Assembly (NCBI GenBank): GCA_016124845.1
Contig: WGMW01000021.1
Coordinates: forward strand, 1-64,000
Origin: Flavobacteriales bacterium
GTDB lineage: Bacteria; Bacteroidota; Bacteroidia; UBA10329
Length of the DNA: 64,000 bases
Reading direction: 5' to 3'
A program made the translations under genes and the position numbers. Every line of letters begins with the position of its first letter. Position 1 is the first letter of the stretch. The notes under the pieces were generated by a model. That model was not told where the DNA came from and searched no databases. It was given only the letters and a program-made list of their open reading frames with translations. Positions 52,805 to 62,114 of this stretch are shown one piece after another.

Positions 52805-55428
52805 TTCTTTACCGTTTCGAGTTTCTCGGCAGCTTCGTCAAACTCCATCTCCTCCAAAAGCTCGCGCACTTCGTTCATGGTCGCGGCATTCGAACCGAAA
52901 TCGTGTTTACCCATGGCTTCGTTCAGCACGTCAACTGCTGAAGGATCATTATCAGCAATTCGCTTTTTTATGGATTCAAGCAGCGCTTCAAGCGCTTCCG
53001 ATGCGATGATGGGAAGTTCAGCATCTTCACTGGTTTCATCTGCTATTTTCCCTTTTATGACCGTGCTGAGTTTTGAAACGGTCGTTCCCAGATCTGTTGC
53101 TTCCACGTAAAGCATGTCAACATCCAGATCTTCGGGAGAATGGAATGAATGCGACAATGAGCGCGCCCGTTTTCCCAGATCGTGCGCTCCTATGTTGCCG
53201 ACAACCCCCGCCAACGCATGCATGTAAGAACCCAATTCGTCTGCATTTCCTTCTTCCACAAGTTGCAACACCTGTTTGTTCGCGTCTGCATACTTGTTTG
53301 CGAAAAGCAGAAGGATCCTGTTGTAAAATTCTACTTTGTTGCCACAGCGGCTAAGACCATCCTTCACGTCAATGCCATCAATTGTGGGGAAAATGGTCGG
53401 CCTCTTGCTTTCCGTTTCCTCTGTAGGCTGGTTGATCTCATCCTCTTCAATTTCAGAGAAAACCTGTTTGTCCGAAAGAAAATTGACCAGCACCTGGTAG
53501 AGTTTCTTTGGGTTGATCGGCTTGGAGATATGTTCGTTCATACCTGCCGCAAGGCTTTTCTCGCGCTCGCCAGCCATGGCATGGGCCGTCATTGCAATAA
53601 TTGGTTTGCTGTCGTGGATTCGCATCTCGCGGATCTTCCGTGTGGCACTCAATCCGTCCAATACGGGCATTTGAATATCCATCAGCACGCAGTCAAAATC
53701 ATCTTCCTGCAACATGTCTATGGCCAATTGCCCATTGGCCGCGTGGGTTGTTTCAATACCCACGTCCTTCAATAGCTCGATGGCGAGTTCGGTATTGATC
53801 TCATTGTCTTCAACCAAAAGCACGCGTTTGCCTTTCAGCAATTTATTGAAGTGGTCAATGTCGCCAGACTCAGCACTCCCGCTAAGTGTAGCAAATTTGT
53901 TTTTGTAGAGCGCCTTCTGAATGGCATCGAAAAGAACAGATGGGCTGATCGGTTTCACCAGAAATTCATCCACCAGATCCTTGTTATGAGCCGCAATACC
54001 AATATTATCCGCGCCATAGGCAGACACCATCAGCACGCTCGGACTCGTCTTCACTTTTTCCCTGTGCAGCAGTTCAAGCATTTCAATTCCATCGAGGTCG
54101 GGCATCGACCAGTCGGTTACGATAAGCGAGATCGGTTCTTTCTCCGATTCCCTGCGGTAAAGTTCAATGGCATCGTTGCCATTTTCTGCTTCCAGCACAT
54201 CAAATCCGAAGGAGAGCAACATGTCCTTCAGCACTTTGCGGGCAGTATCAGAATCATCCACCAGCAACACGCGGATGCCATCCAGACTTTTAGGACGTTT
54301 TGCTTTTGCCACATGTTCGGCATCTGCGTATGCGAGGAATGCATCGAAATAGAACTCACTTCCATTTCCAGCCTCGCTTCGCACTTTGAGTTTTCCGTCC
54401 ATCATTTCCACCAAACTGCTGCTGATGGTAAGTCCTAAACCAGTTCCTCCGAACTTACGCGTGGTGGAAATATCTGCCTGCTGAAAGGCCGAGAAGAGCA
54501 ATTGCTGTTGTTCGGGGCTTATTCCAATACCACTGTCAGATACCGAGAAATGCAACCAGATGCCTTCGTCTTCTGCTTTCTTGGTGCGACAAATAAGTTT
54601 CACATCTCCCTTTTCGGTGAATTTCACCGCATTGTCCAAGAGGTTGAGCAATACCTGACGGATGCGCAGCGGGTCGCTTTTCAGCTCGTGAGGAATGCTT
54701 CTGTCAAACTCGATGATGAATTCGATGTCGCGTTTCTTGCGGAGCTTTACGTTGACCAGTTCGGCCACATCATTCACCAACGATTCCAAGTTGAAATTGA
54801 CCGAGTCGAAAGACAACTTTCCTGCTTCGATCTTCGAGAAGTCGAGAATGTCGTTGATGATCTGCATCAGCGACTCGCTGCTACGTTGGATCTTCAGCAG
54901 GTTCTCACGTTGCTTTGGTTCCAATGCGGTCTTGAGTGTCAGATAACTCAATCCGATTATGGCATTCATCGGAGTTCGTATCTCGTGGCTCATGTTGGCC
55001 AGAAAATCACTTTTGGCACGATTGGCCGCTTCAGCCATCTCGCGCAGGGCGTTCATCTGGTCGTACTTCTCCTCCAAAATGTCATTCTGAAATTTGACCA
55101 CGTCCAATTGTCTTCCACCGAACGAGGCGAACAGACCGAGGAAGACAGGCGCGGTGTCAATGATCCACAGAAGGGGCGCCATGCGCTGGCTTTCGATCAG
55201 GTGTTGCCAACTGGTGTCTCCAAATGTGGCATAGCTCTGAATGAGTGTTCCGATAATGGGAAAACAGCAACCGAAAAGGGCACCGTACAGCGCAAACTTC
55301 ACCAGTTCTGAAGTCTCCTTCTTGGATTTTCTAAGGTCGGTCAATTCGGTGGTGCGGATAGCACCGAAAGTTAAGGAACAATCTGCTGTTAGCGTTCCGA
55401 ACCGTTTAGAATATCTGACAAAAGTCAA
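52801..55428 (-). CDS. Hybrid sensor kinase with two receivers and an HPt domain
   Basis: An 875-residue protein with two N-terminal transmembrane helices (about 44-65 and 84-102). The start may lie further inside. The H-box is [20 protein letters not shown] (H148). N, G1 and G2 boxes ([22 protein letters not shown]) are intact. Two receivers have D439 ([11 protein letters not shown]) and D584 ([11 protein letters not shown]). The HPt domain has H737 in [16 protein letters not shown]-terminal helical extension follows. It forms a full phosphorelay that can deliver phosphate to the adjacent receiver-cyclase. The ligand is unknown because the periplasmic part is tiny. Confidence 0.94.
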   Translation of the reverse strand: MTFVRYSKRFGTLTADCSLTFGAIRTTELTDLRKSKKETSELVKFALYGALFGCCFPIIGTLIQSYATFGDTSWQHLIESQRMAPLLWIIDTAPVFLGLFASFGGRQLDVVKFQNDILEEKYDQMNALREMAEAANRAKSDFLANMSHEIRTPMNAIIGLSYLTLKTALEPKQRENLLKIQRSSESLMQIINDILDFSKIEAGKLSFDSVNFNLESLVNDVAELVNVKLRKKRDIEFIIEFDRSIPHELKSDPLRIRQVLLNLLDNAVKFTEKGDVKLICRTKKAEDEGIWLHFSVSDSGIGISPEQQQLLFSAFQQADISTTRKFGGTGLGLTISSSLVEMMDGKLKVRSEAGNGSEFYFDAFLAYADAEHVAKAKRPKSLDGIRVLLVDDSDTARKVLKDMLLSFGFDVLEAENGNDAIELYRRESEKEPISLIVTDWSMPDLDGIEMLELLHREKVKTSPSVLMVSAYGADNIGIAAHNKDLVDEFLVKPISPSVLFDAIQKALYKNKFATLSGSAESGDIDHFNKLLKGKRVLLVEDNEINTELAIELLKDVGIETTHAANGQLAIDMLQEDDFDCVLMDIQMPVLDGLSATRKIREMRIHDSKPIIAMTAHAMAGEREKSLAAGMNEHISKPINPKKLYQVLVNFLSDKQVFSEIEEDEINQPTEETESKRPTIFPTIDGIDVKDGLSRCGNKVEFYNRILLLFANKYADANKQVLQLVEEGNADELGSYMHALAGVVGNIGAHDLGKRARSLSHSFHSPEDLDVDMLYVEATDLGTTVSKLSTVIKGKIADETSEDAELPIIASEALEALLESIKKRIADNDPSAVDVLNEAMGKHDFGSNAATMNEVRELLEEMEFDEAAEKLETVKK

Positions 55429-55547
55429 CCATTAGGTAGTTCAACATCATCTTCTCTGCGAATTTCTTGGAAGATCTTTATCGAGAATCACGTAGCACGA
55501 TCAAACAAACGCACTTCATCGTTGTTTCACAGACTAAACATGGCATC

Positions 55548-56405
55548 ATGAGACAGTTTAAAAGATTTCTATTGCTGATGGTATTCGTTTTGCCTCTCGG
55601 TGCAATAGCACAGGAAGGAATGCAGGATGCGATCTACCTGAAAGATGGCAGCATTTACAGAGGAATCATCATTGAGCAGGTTCCGAACGTGAGTTATAAG
55701 ATCAAGTCCCGCGATGGAAACGTTTATGCTGTGAAGGTGGGAGATGTGGAGAAAATCACCAAAGAGAAGATGGAACACCCACCACATCCTTCCTATGGTC
55801 CATGGGGGCATTGGAATCACATGCCGAAAGACACGATGATGTATGACCCCAACAGACGTGGGTATTTCAATGAACTTCAGGTACTGGTTGAGAATGTGCA
55901 GGGAGGTGTCCGTTTTGTGAACGGATATAAATTCGGCCGCTATGGCTATTTGGGAGTTGGAGTAGGTGTTGACCGTGTTTTCTCCAATCCGTTCAATCCG
56001 AAGGTGAATGGTTTGGCCAGGAAGGCGCTTGCAGGCGTTTACATGCCGCTTTATCTGTATCATGCTGGCGATGGCCCGATGAAAGGGCGCATTTCTCCGT
56101 TCTATGCAGTAGAGGCCGGTTATGCCATGGCCTTTAAAGGTTGGGGAAATAAGAATTTGAACGTGGATGATTACGGCAATCGCCTGCAAGGTGGGGTCAT
56201 TGCAGGTATGGGTCTCGGTTTCAAAGTGCATTCACGCAGACACCGTGGGCATTTCAGTCTGCTTTTCAATGTGAATTACAAGCAGGTGAAATATGAAACA
56301 GACAATATCATTCTGGACAACAATGGCCAGATAACAGGTGTTGTAACGCAGCATAAGGTCGGACACCTGATCATACCAGGTATTCGACTTGGAATCGGTT
56401 TTTAG
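55548..56405 (+). CDS. Outer membrane protein, beta-rich, unknown
   Basis: A 285-residue protein from the ATG at 55548; the longer frame back to 55467 lacks a signal peptide. The signal peptide is MRQFKRFLLLMVFVLPLGAI, ending AQE. The mature part contains DAIYLKDGSIYRGIIIEQVP, an N-terminal domain common in Bacteroidota porin-like proteins. It is followed by alternating hydrophobic strands (YGYLGVGVGVDRVF, ISPFYAVEAGYAMAFK, GHFSLLFNVNYKQV, LIIPGIRLGIGF). The C-terminal Phe fits an outer-membrane beta-barrel. Function unknown. Confidence 0.82.
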   Translation: MRQFKRFLLLMVFVLPLGAIAQEGMQDAIYLKDGSIYRGIIIEQVPNVSYKIKSRDGNVYAVKVGDVEKITKEKMEHPPHPSYGPWGHWNHMPKDTMMYDPNRRGYFNELQVLVENVQGGVRFVNGYKFGRYGYLGVGVGVDRVFSNPFNPKVNGLARKALAGVYMPLYLYHAGDGPMKGRISPFYAVEAGYAMAFKGWGNKNLNVDDYGNRLQGGVIAGMGLGFKVHSRRHRGHFSLLFNVNYKQVKYETDNIILDNNGQITGVVTQHKVGHLIIPGIRLGIGF

Positions 56406-56414
56406 GTAGGTTGG

Positions 56415-56435
56415 AGTCCTCCGCTCTGGAGGACT
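56415..56435 (+). terminator. Hairpin after the barrel gene, weak terminator
   Basis: A perfect 8-bp stem (AGTCCTCC / GGAGGACT) with a 5-nt GCTCT loop, 10 bp after the stop of the barrel gene. It is not followed by a T-run, so it may be a Rho-independent terminator variant or only a repeat element. Confidence 0.45.
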
Positions 56436-56498
56436 TAGGTTGATGAGAGGGTCGGCTGTCGCAAGATGGTCGGCCCTTTCTCTTTCGCTTCGCTCATG

Positions 56499-57189
56499 GA
56501 TGGCTCTCGCAAAGGCGCTAAGGCGCAAAGTGTTTTTTGCACAGAGGAGAATGGAGAAGGAGAGATGCACAGAGGATTCGCTTCGCTCAGTTTGGTTTCA
56601 CACAGAGCCGCAGAGAAGTGGAGTTTGTTTGCTCCGCTCACTGATGGCTCTCGCAAAGCCGCAAAGGCGCAAAGTGTTTTTTACACCGAGAGAATAGAGA
56701 AGGAGAGATGTACGGAGGGTTCGCTTCGCTCAGTTTGGTTTCACACAGAGCCGCAGAGAAGTGGAGTTTGTTTGCTTCGCTCGCGGATGGCTCTCGCAAA
56801 GACGCAAAGGCGCAAAGCCTTTTTTACACAGAGGAGAATGGAGAAGGAGAGACGCACAGAGGATTCGCTTCGCTCAGTTTGGTTTCACACAGAGCCGCAG
56901 AGAAGTGGAGTTTGTTCGCTACGCTCACAGTTGGTTCTCGCCAAGACGCCAAGACGCCAAAGTTTTCAAGCATTCAGTTTCGAGCAATGGTCTGATGTTG
57001 CAGCTTCCCCTCTTGAGAGGGGATTGAGGGGTGTGTTTTTATTCACACAGAGCCGCAGAAAAGCGGAGTTTGTTCGTTTCGCTCACGGATGGCTCTCGCC
57101 AAGACGCAAAGGCGCCAAGGATTCCGTATTTCGCTAACGGCTAACGGCCGAAAGCTAATGGCTACTTGCACACAGAGCCACTGAGACAC
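56499..57189. repeat. Degenerate tandem repeats of about 144 bp (non-coding)
   Basis: The unit starts at GATGGCTCTCGCAAAG and recurs at 56499, 56643, 56786, 56930 and 57088 (spacings 144, 143, 144 and 158 bp). Each copy contains a CGCAAAGGCGCAAAG-type block and CACACAGAGCCGCAGAGAAG; the first three units also carry TTCGCTTCGCTCAGTTTGGT. Copies 1-3 are well kept; 4 and 5 are altered by an insert and drift. All phases are open in parts, giving repetitive translations that look like proteins but are artefacts of the repeat. The region has no gene of its own and lies between two genes that face it. Similar 'cacagagccacagag' and 'ggcgcaaagacgc' motifs are known to me as dispersed intergenic repeats in many environmental genomes. 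Confidence 0.85.
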
Positions 57190-57228
57190 AGAGAGATATT
57201 CGCTAATTCACGTATTCCTAACCGCTAT

Positions 57229-58788
57229 CTAACGCCTTATCACAAACTTCCGTGTGGCAATGCCACCGCTGGAGGCTATCTGTAGCATGTAAATGCCATC
57301 TGAAAGCGAAGAGACATCCAAGTTTCTGTCTGTAGAACTGAAGTTGAGAACCGTTTTACCTTGAATATCCGTTACCGAGATCTGCTCATATTCCTGAACC
57401 GGGAGTTGCAAGTAAAGTCTGTCGGTGGTCGGATTCGGGTAAACGGTAAGGTGTTCCATATCAAGCTCCTGCTGACCTACGCTGAGTGGTTCGCAAACAT
57501 GCGATGGATGAACCGTGACCGTGTCAACAACCATGTTCTCATCACCTGGGAAATAAAGCGCATAAGAGAAATAGATAAGCATCATTTCATCCGTGGTGGC
57601 CTCACCGGCCGTTACCAATTGCGGAGGGTTGTTCGGGTTATTGAGATTGTTGGTGGTGTTGTCGTAGGTGGCCGAACTGTGCAGCACGCTTCCCGCGGGG
57701 ATCTTTATCGGCTGGCGGAACTCATAGAATCCCTGCCAATGGAAATCCCAGTTCTCTATTTCGATCAACGGTATTGTCTGGTTTGTCGGGGTGGTAGCCC
57801 AGGCGCTTATCGATTTTCCGATCAGGTGCATGTGTGGCGCCACATCCAAAATAGTAACATCAAACTGGTTGGGAACTTGATAATCGCACGTGAATGTTCG
57901 GGTCTGATTTGCAGGGACGATCAGCGCTCCTTCATTGAGTGTGGCGTGGTTCAATGGTGGATTGATGTATACCTCGCGTGTCACATTCGAACTGTATCTG
58001 ATATTGACCTTTGTCTGATCTGACTGGCCATTGGCCGTGGTAGGATAGTGCACCTGCATAATGATATTGGATCCCGCAGGAAGCCGAACACCGAAGTTGG
58101 CCGGATATATTTTTGCCGACTGTCCGGGTACCCAACCACCGATCAATTCCGAATCATTGCTACCGGTTCCACCGAAACTGGTGTAGCCCGGCCCCGGGTC
58201 CTGAGCATCCAGTTGGGCCGGTACATTGGTGCCATCGCGGAACAGCAATACGTGGTGCACCGCTTCAAAATTGCCCGGTATCACCTCGATCTCAGTAATG
58301 AACACATCCTGAGCAAGACCGGTAGGAAGCACAAAGCAGCGATAGACGTCATTGTTCTGGCTGCTTACAGTGTACTGCGGCATGGTCACCACCAGATCGG
58401 GGTTCTGTATCACCTCAGAGCTGCCATAGTAGGGTGCTTGGGGCGGAGTGCCTGTTCCCTCTGGGAAGCCACCGTTCACCCAGTTGGCAACGATGTCTAT
58501 TTCTTCCTGTGTCAGCAATCGCTCGTGCGCCAAGCTGTTGTAGTCAGGGTTGGGTGGCCATGGCGGCATGATGCGTGACGTGACCGACCCGAGCATGCCG
58601 TATGCCGCTGCAGAGGCATCGCCATAGGTCATTAACGAAAAGGGTGCAATGCCACCATCGTGATGGCAAGTGGTACAATGCTCAAATAGAATGCACGAAA
58701 CCTGTTGATTGTAGGTAGGAACGGTCTGCGAAATGGCAGAAAGACCAATAAGTGCAGTAAGCGTGGCTGAGAGTAAAAACCTTTTCAT
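57229..58788 (-). CDS. T9SS-sorted heme c plus copper type II monooxygenase-like protein
   Basis: A 519-residue protein with a signal peptide (LLSATLTALIGLSAISQ). One heme c site is EHCTTCHH (C38, C41, H42), with M74 in RIMPPWPP a possible axial ligand. A PHM/DBH-like copper domain follows with both metal sites complete: H178, H179 and H247 (EAVHHVLLF, MQVHYP), and H319, H321 and M402 (PHMHLIGK, DEMMLIYF). The C-terminus is a T9SS type A domain (VYPNPTTDRLYLQL). It is likely a surface copper oxygenase reduced through its own heme. Substrate unknown. Confidence 0.92.
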   Translation of the reverse strand: MKRFLLSATLTALIGLSAISQTVPTYNQQVSCILFEHCTTCHHDGGIAPFSLMTYGDASAAAYGMLGSVTSRIMPPWPPNPDYNSLAHERLLTQEEIDIVANWVNGGFPEGTGTPPQAPYYGSSEVIQNPDLVVTMPQYTVSSQNNDVYRCFVLPTGLAQDVFITEIEVIPGNFEAVHHVLLFRDGTNVPAQLDAQDPGPGYTSFGGTGSNDSELIGGWVPGQSAKIYPANFGVRLPAGSNIIMQVHYPTTANGQSDQTKVNIRYSSNVTREVYINPPLNHATLNEGALIVPANQTRTFTCDYQVPNQFDVTILDVAPHMHLIGKSISAWATTPTNQTIPLIEIENWDFHWQGFYEFRQPIKIPAGSVLHSSATYDNTTNNLNNPNNPPQLVTAGEATTDEMMLIYFSYALYFPGDENMVVDTVTVHPSHVCEPLSVGQQELDMEHLTVYPNPTTDRLYLQLPVQEYEQISVTDIQGKTVLNFSSTDRNLDVSSLSDGIYMLQIASSGGIATRKFVIRR

Positions 58789-58946
58789 GGAATATGATAT
58801 GTGCCTAAGACGTATGTTTTGTCAATTGGTTTACCAATAGCTTAAAAGTAGCCTGAAAAAATGGATCGGCACAATAATTGGCTTTCAGTTGGTGTTAACA
58901 ATAGTAGATGAAATACAGCTACTTAACCATTTAAAACCCAACGATC

Positions 58947-59285
58947 ATGAAAACGACAGAAAAAAACACGTTCGGACAAGGATTGGAGCAATTGATTCAT
59001 CTCATCGCTCAGCCAGAAAATGCAGGTTCAGAAAAGGCCATTTTCAAAGGAAAAGTGGTGAGCTCCAAAACGGGTGCCCGGGTATTCGGCTGTGTGGTAG
59101 AACTGCTCGGAACAGGCAAAACGTACATCACTTCGCCTACAGGCTACTTTAAAATGACCGATCTGCCAGAAGGCATTTACTTGGCACGGTTCTCTTTCCC
59201 AGGCTTCAAAGAGGTTACGGAAGTGGTGGCCATCCTCAATGGCGAGCCGCTTGACATGACCCTCGAATTGGAAGTGGTGGAGTAG
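58947..59285 (+). CDS. Cytosolic CarboxypepD_reg-like domain protein
   Basis: A 112-residue protein with a regulatory-like beta-sandwich: IFKGKVVSSKTGARVFGCVV, TSPTGYFKMTDLPEGIYLAR, FSFPGFKEVTEVVAILNGEP. Most relatives are exported; here there is no signal peptide (starts MKTTEKNTFGQGLEQLIHLI), so the domain is cytosolic or part of an incomplete gene. Not recognised further. Confidence 0.75.
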   Translation: MKTTEKNTFGQGLEQLIHLIAQPENAGSEKAIFKGKVVSSKTGARVFGCVVELLGTGKTYITSPTGYFKMTDLPEGIYLARFSFPGFKEVTEVVAILNGEPLDMTLELEVVE

Positions 59286-59290
59286 GGGAT

Positions 59291-59548
59291 TCAATCGAAA
59301 AACGCTGACTCCAACGAAAAGTCGGAAACTCCGATATTCTTTACCCCCTCCATCAATCCGCGCTCTTGGAAGGTCATTTTTCGCAACGCACTTCCCTTCT
59401 CTCTTCCGTATTGTAGGGCCTGTTCGAAATCCAACCCTTTGGTTGTGGCCGTTGCCACCATTTCTCCTGTTACGGAGTTGAAAAGCGGACTTCCATCACC
59501 ATCTCCCTCTATCCAATTTCCTGCTATGTAGTTCTGAAGTTTCATCAT
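59291..59548 (-). pseudogene. paaZ: Truncated phenylacetic acid degradation aldehyde dehydrogenase (paaZ N-terminus)
   Basis: An 85-residue frame. Residues 1-66 match the N-terminus of PaaZ/MaoC-type aldehyde dehydrogenase (KLQNYIAGNWIEGDGDGSPL, VTGEMVATATTKGLDF, SALRKMTFQERGLM). Then it runs into unrelated codons (EGVKNIGVSDFSLESAFFD) and stops; the rest of the roughly 500-700-residue protein is absent from this region. It is a broken remnant without catalytic residues. The gene may have been lost by deletion. Confidence 0.8.
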
Positions 59549-59595
59549 CAAAATGTTTGACCGTAAATATAGGCGTGTACTATTTGAAGCAAAAA

Positions 59596-59625
59596 GAAAG
59601 CCCTGCCGAAATGGACAGGGCTTTC
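59596..59625 (-). terminator. Terminator of the Bax inhibitor-1 family gene
   Basis: GAAAGCCCTG (59596-59605) and CAGGGCTTTC (59616-59625) form a perfect 10-bp stem with a 10-nt loop. On the minus strand, the hairpin is followed by five T (complement of 59591-59595), so it ends the gene at 59647. Confidence 0.9.
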
Positions 59626-59646
59626 AAAATTTTTCCAGCGATCAGG

Positions 59647-60357
59647 TCAATCGCGGCTCATGAAAATGCGAATGATGTACCACAACAACAGCATAAAAGA
59701 AGCGAACAGGCCAAGTGAAGCCGCCACATACTGCGATGGATGATAGCGATATATGAGGTTCGAAGTCTGGTACAGGATGGATCCTGCAGCCAACATCACC
59801 ATGGCAATGGAAAACCCAAGTCCGAGGTCGAACCCGAACAGCATTCCAGCAGCAATGGCACCTAAAGCAACAATACTAACGATCATAATTGCGCTTCGCA
59901 GAAACGAGAAATCCTTTTTGGTAACGAAAACCACAGCGCTCAGTCCAACGAACAAGGCCACGGTCACACTCAACGCTTTCCAAAGCAGCGAACCATCCTC
60001 CGAAATGGACATGGCGATGTAAAGCATCGGGATGAAAATGAACGCCTCTGCCAGAATGTATAGTCCGAAACCTGCATACTGCATTGAACGGTTGTCCGTT
60101 CTGATGGCCCAATTCTCAGCCATGTTGGTCACGAACATGAAACCGAGCAGCACAATCATCCACGTCCAACCTTGCGTCATGGCAAGACCGATATTGACAA
60201 TGGCAGGAGTTGAAAGGAAAACGGCCTCTACCCCAATGAACGCCAAAAAAGCCAACGCCAAGTGGAAATATGTTTTGCGATAAAATTCTGCGCGCACTTC
60301 GGCAGATGCATCGGCCACCAATTGTCCTTGGCCGAAATTAAAATTCTGATCTTCCAT
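59647..60357 (-). CDS. Bax inhibitor-1/YccA family membrane protein
   Basis: A 236-residue protein from the ATG at 60357 (MEDQNFNFGQGQLVADASAE), with seven hydrophobic segments. Family landmarks are RKTYFHLALAFLAFIGVEAV, MAENWAIRTDNRSMQYAGFG, LSAVVFVTKKDFSFLRSAIM and AGSILYQTSNLIYRYHPSQY with the terminal Asp pattern replaced by SRD. Members are calcium-leak channels or stress-related membrane proteins in bacteria (YetJ/YccA). Function here is inferred. Confidence 0.95.
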   Translation of the reverse strand: MEDQNFNFGQGQLVADASAEVRAEFYRKTYFHLALAFLAFIGVEAVFLSTPAIVNIGLAMTQGWTWMIVLLGFMFVTNMAENWAIRTDNRSMQYAGFGLYILAEAFIFIPMLYIAMSISEDGSLLWKALSVTVALFVGLSAVVFVTKKDFSFLRSAIMIVSIVALGAIAAGMLFGFDLGLGFSIAMVMLAAGSILYQTSNLIYRYHPSQYVAASLGLFASFMLLLWYIIRIFMSRD

Positions 60358-60471
60358 GAATGTTAGGTTAAATGTTCTTGTAATGTTAGTCAAATCGCAT
60401 CAAAAACGAACAATCGGGTAAAACAAAAGCGAGATGATACCACCTCGCTTTCGCAATCCGTTCTCAACAAA

Positions 60472-61431
60472 TCAATAACTGAATACTGCGCTGTTCGCGT
60501 GATTATTGACGTCCCAACTCACTTCAAAACCGTAAGCACAGGAAGTTGAAGCGTGATCACCGTTCTGATCGACACCCAAGGTCAATGTGTACTGATCACC
60601 ATCAACCTCGTGTACCAATTGCCCGGAGTTGAATCTCCACAGGCCGCAGTACGTGTTGGAAACGATCGGTTGCGTGTAGTACGTGATGAAATCGCTTCCG
60701 TAGCGGTTCACTCCCCAAGAATCTACCGTTGCCGTACCGTTCAAAGTAGTGTCTCCATTGGCTGTAAAACCAATGTAGGCGTAAGGAACATTCGGGTCAG
60801 AACCTGCTGGCGAATAACTCCAAGTAACTGTTCGCGCATGGTTCCAAGCAGCACTTGCGCCATTATCAAAAGATACCAGCATGTCGTTGGATCTTGCCTG
60901 GTATGTGAAATCAGCATTTCCGAGAAGGAACTGCCACCAATCGTGTCCATTCACATTCTTCAAGGTTTTGGTGCCGTTGAACTTAATGGAATGACCACTA
61001 CTTAAATGCGTGACCTTGAAATCGGTGAAGGTCTCTTCAAGAACAGCCCCGGCATCTGCCCAAGCACTTCCGTGTATCAACTGAACTTTGATCTGTCCGG
61101 AACGCGTTCGCGAAGGAGAGAAACATGGCGTCACACCATCAAAATTGAAATACAGAATTCCTTGAGCGGCATCCGTACAATCGATGGTTACGCCACACAG
61201 CGGACTTGAAAAGACCTCATCGTGATAATCGGTCTTTCCAAAACCATCAATATCAGAAAGGGCATTATTGATGTCGTCATCGGCCTGGTCCAACTCGGCC
61301 TTGTATGTATTGGAATCCTGATTGAACTGCTGGATCTTGGCATCAAGAAGTTTCTTGAATATGCCGCATCCGGTAATAAGTGAAGCGGCAACAACAGCAA
61401 TGGTCGCCACCTTAAATATTGACTTTTTCAT
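60472..61431 (-). CDS. Hypothetical lipoprotein
   Basis: A 319-residue protein from the ATG at 61431 with a lipobox (FKVATIAVVAASLITGCG, Cys about 22) and a polar mature part. It contains FNFDGVTPCFSPSRTRSGQI, SAWADAGAVLEETFTDFKVT, VNGHDWWQFLLGNADFTYQA and CGLWRFNSGQLVHEVDGDQY. It looks like a secreted beta-rich surface lipoprotein. I did not recognise a family. The promoter box is at 61479-61486. Confidence 0.82.
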   Translation of the reverse strand: MKKSIFKVATIAVVAASLITGCGIFKKLLDAKIQQFNQDSNTYKAELDQADDDINNALSDIDGFGKTDYHDEVFSSPLCGVTIDCTDAAQGILYFNFDGVTPCFSPSRTRSGQIKVQLIHGSAWADAGAVLEETFTDFKVTHLSSGHSIKFNGTKTLKNVNGHDWWQFLLGNADFTYQARSNDMLVSFDNGASAAWNHARTVTWSYSPAGSDPNVPYAYIGFTANGDTTLNGTATVDSWGVNRYGSDFITYYTQPIVSNTYCGLWRFNSGQLVHEVDGDQYTLTLGVDQNGDHASTSCAYGFEVSWDVNNHANSAVFSY

Positions 61432-61462
61432 AATAGTTATTTGGGTTTGATTCGATATTGAA

Positions 61463-61486
61463 GCAAACAATTCGTTTGCAAAGTTA
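61463..61486 (-). promoter_or_regulatory. -7 promoter box with overlapping inverted repeat
   Basis: On the minus strand CAAAGTTA at 61479-61486 reads TAACTTTG, an exact TAnnTTTG match, 47 nt before the ATG at 61431. GCAAAC (61463-61468) and GTTTGC (61474-61479) form an inverted repeat that begins at its end, which could be an operator or a 5' UTR hairpin. Confidence 0.55.
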
Positions 61487-61634
61487 AGGGTTGATCAACA
61501 AGCAAATATTAAACCAAAGTTAGTTCTGAAAATTGCCTGTTTGAATGATAATTGTCAAAGACTGATACGAATCTTATAAAACCTACTTGGAAACCTGTAA
61601 ATCACACACCAAACAAGCTGACTAAACTTGTACC

Positions 61635-62114
61635 ATGAGATTCGCAGCAATCATATTCTTACTGGTCGCAACCCTTCAAGCGTTCGGTCATGAAGGACAT
61701 CAGGCTTTCTATCGGATAACGGAAGAAAATGGCGAGTTGGTGTTGACCGTAAAAATGGACATGCCCGATGTGGAGGTTTGTCTTCAACAGGAAAATGTCT
61801 GTGGCACAGATCAAGAATTGAAATGGTGTGCCGCCAAGTGGACAAGCGGTCTGCTTGCTGTGAAAATTGATGGAAAGGAAATTACAAAGGAGTTTGAAAG
61901 CTCTTACACCGAAATGGGTCATCTGATTCTCAGATACACATTGGGGACAGCGCCCAAAGAAGGCAAAACACTTGAGGTCTCAAACACATGCTTTCTCGGA
62001 AGTTTCGACACCTACGATAATATCGTTCAGATATCGGTTGGCAGCGTTGACCAAGGCTATATGATGAACGAATTACGGACCAATATCAAAATCGAATTGA
62101 CAAACAGATCATGA
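61635..62114 (+). CDS. DUF6702-like exported protein
   Basis: A 159-residue protein with a signal peptide (MRFAAIIFLLVATLQAFG) followed by HEGHQAF. The pattern ITEENGELVLTVKMDMPDVE and the C-terminal SNTCFLGSFDTYDNIVQISV, GYMMNELRTNIKIE resembles DUF6702. The HEGH motif and several Cys could bind a metal. It overlaps the YHYH gene by 4 bp, which marks them as a pair. A TAAACTTG box (-7-like) lies just before the ATG, possibly giving a leaderless mRNA. Confidence 0.65.
   Translation: MRFAAIIFLLVATLQAFGHEGHQAFYRITEENGELVLTVKMDMPDVEVCLQQENVCGTDQELKWCAAKWTSGLLAVKIDGKEITKEFESSYTEMGHLILRYTLGTAPKEGKTLEVSNTCFLGSFDTYDNIVQISVGSVDQGYMMNELRTNIKIELTNRS

Noticed and set aside
54502-55311. A 269-codon open frame on the plus strand
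   Set aside because: Antisense to the hybrid kinase with its complete H, N and G boxes.
56440-57137. Three overlapping open frames in all phases giving repetitive protein-like translations
   Set aside because: They follow the DNA repeat, change phase between copies and lack start context or codon bias; they are artefacts of the repeat block.
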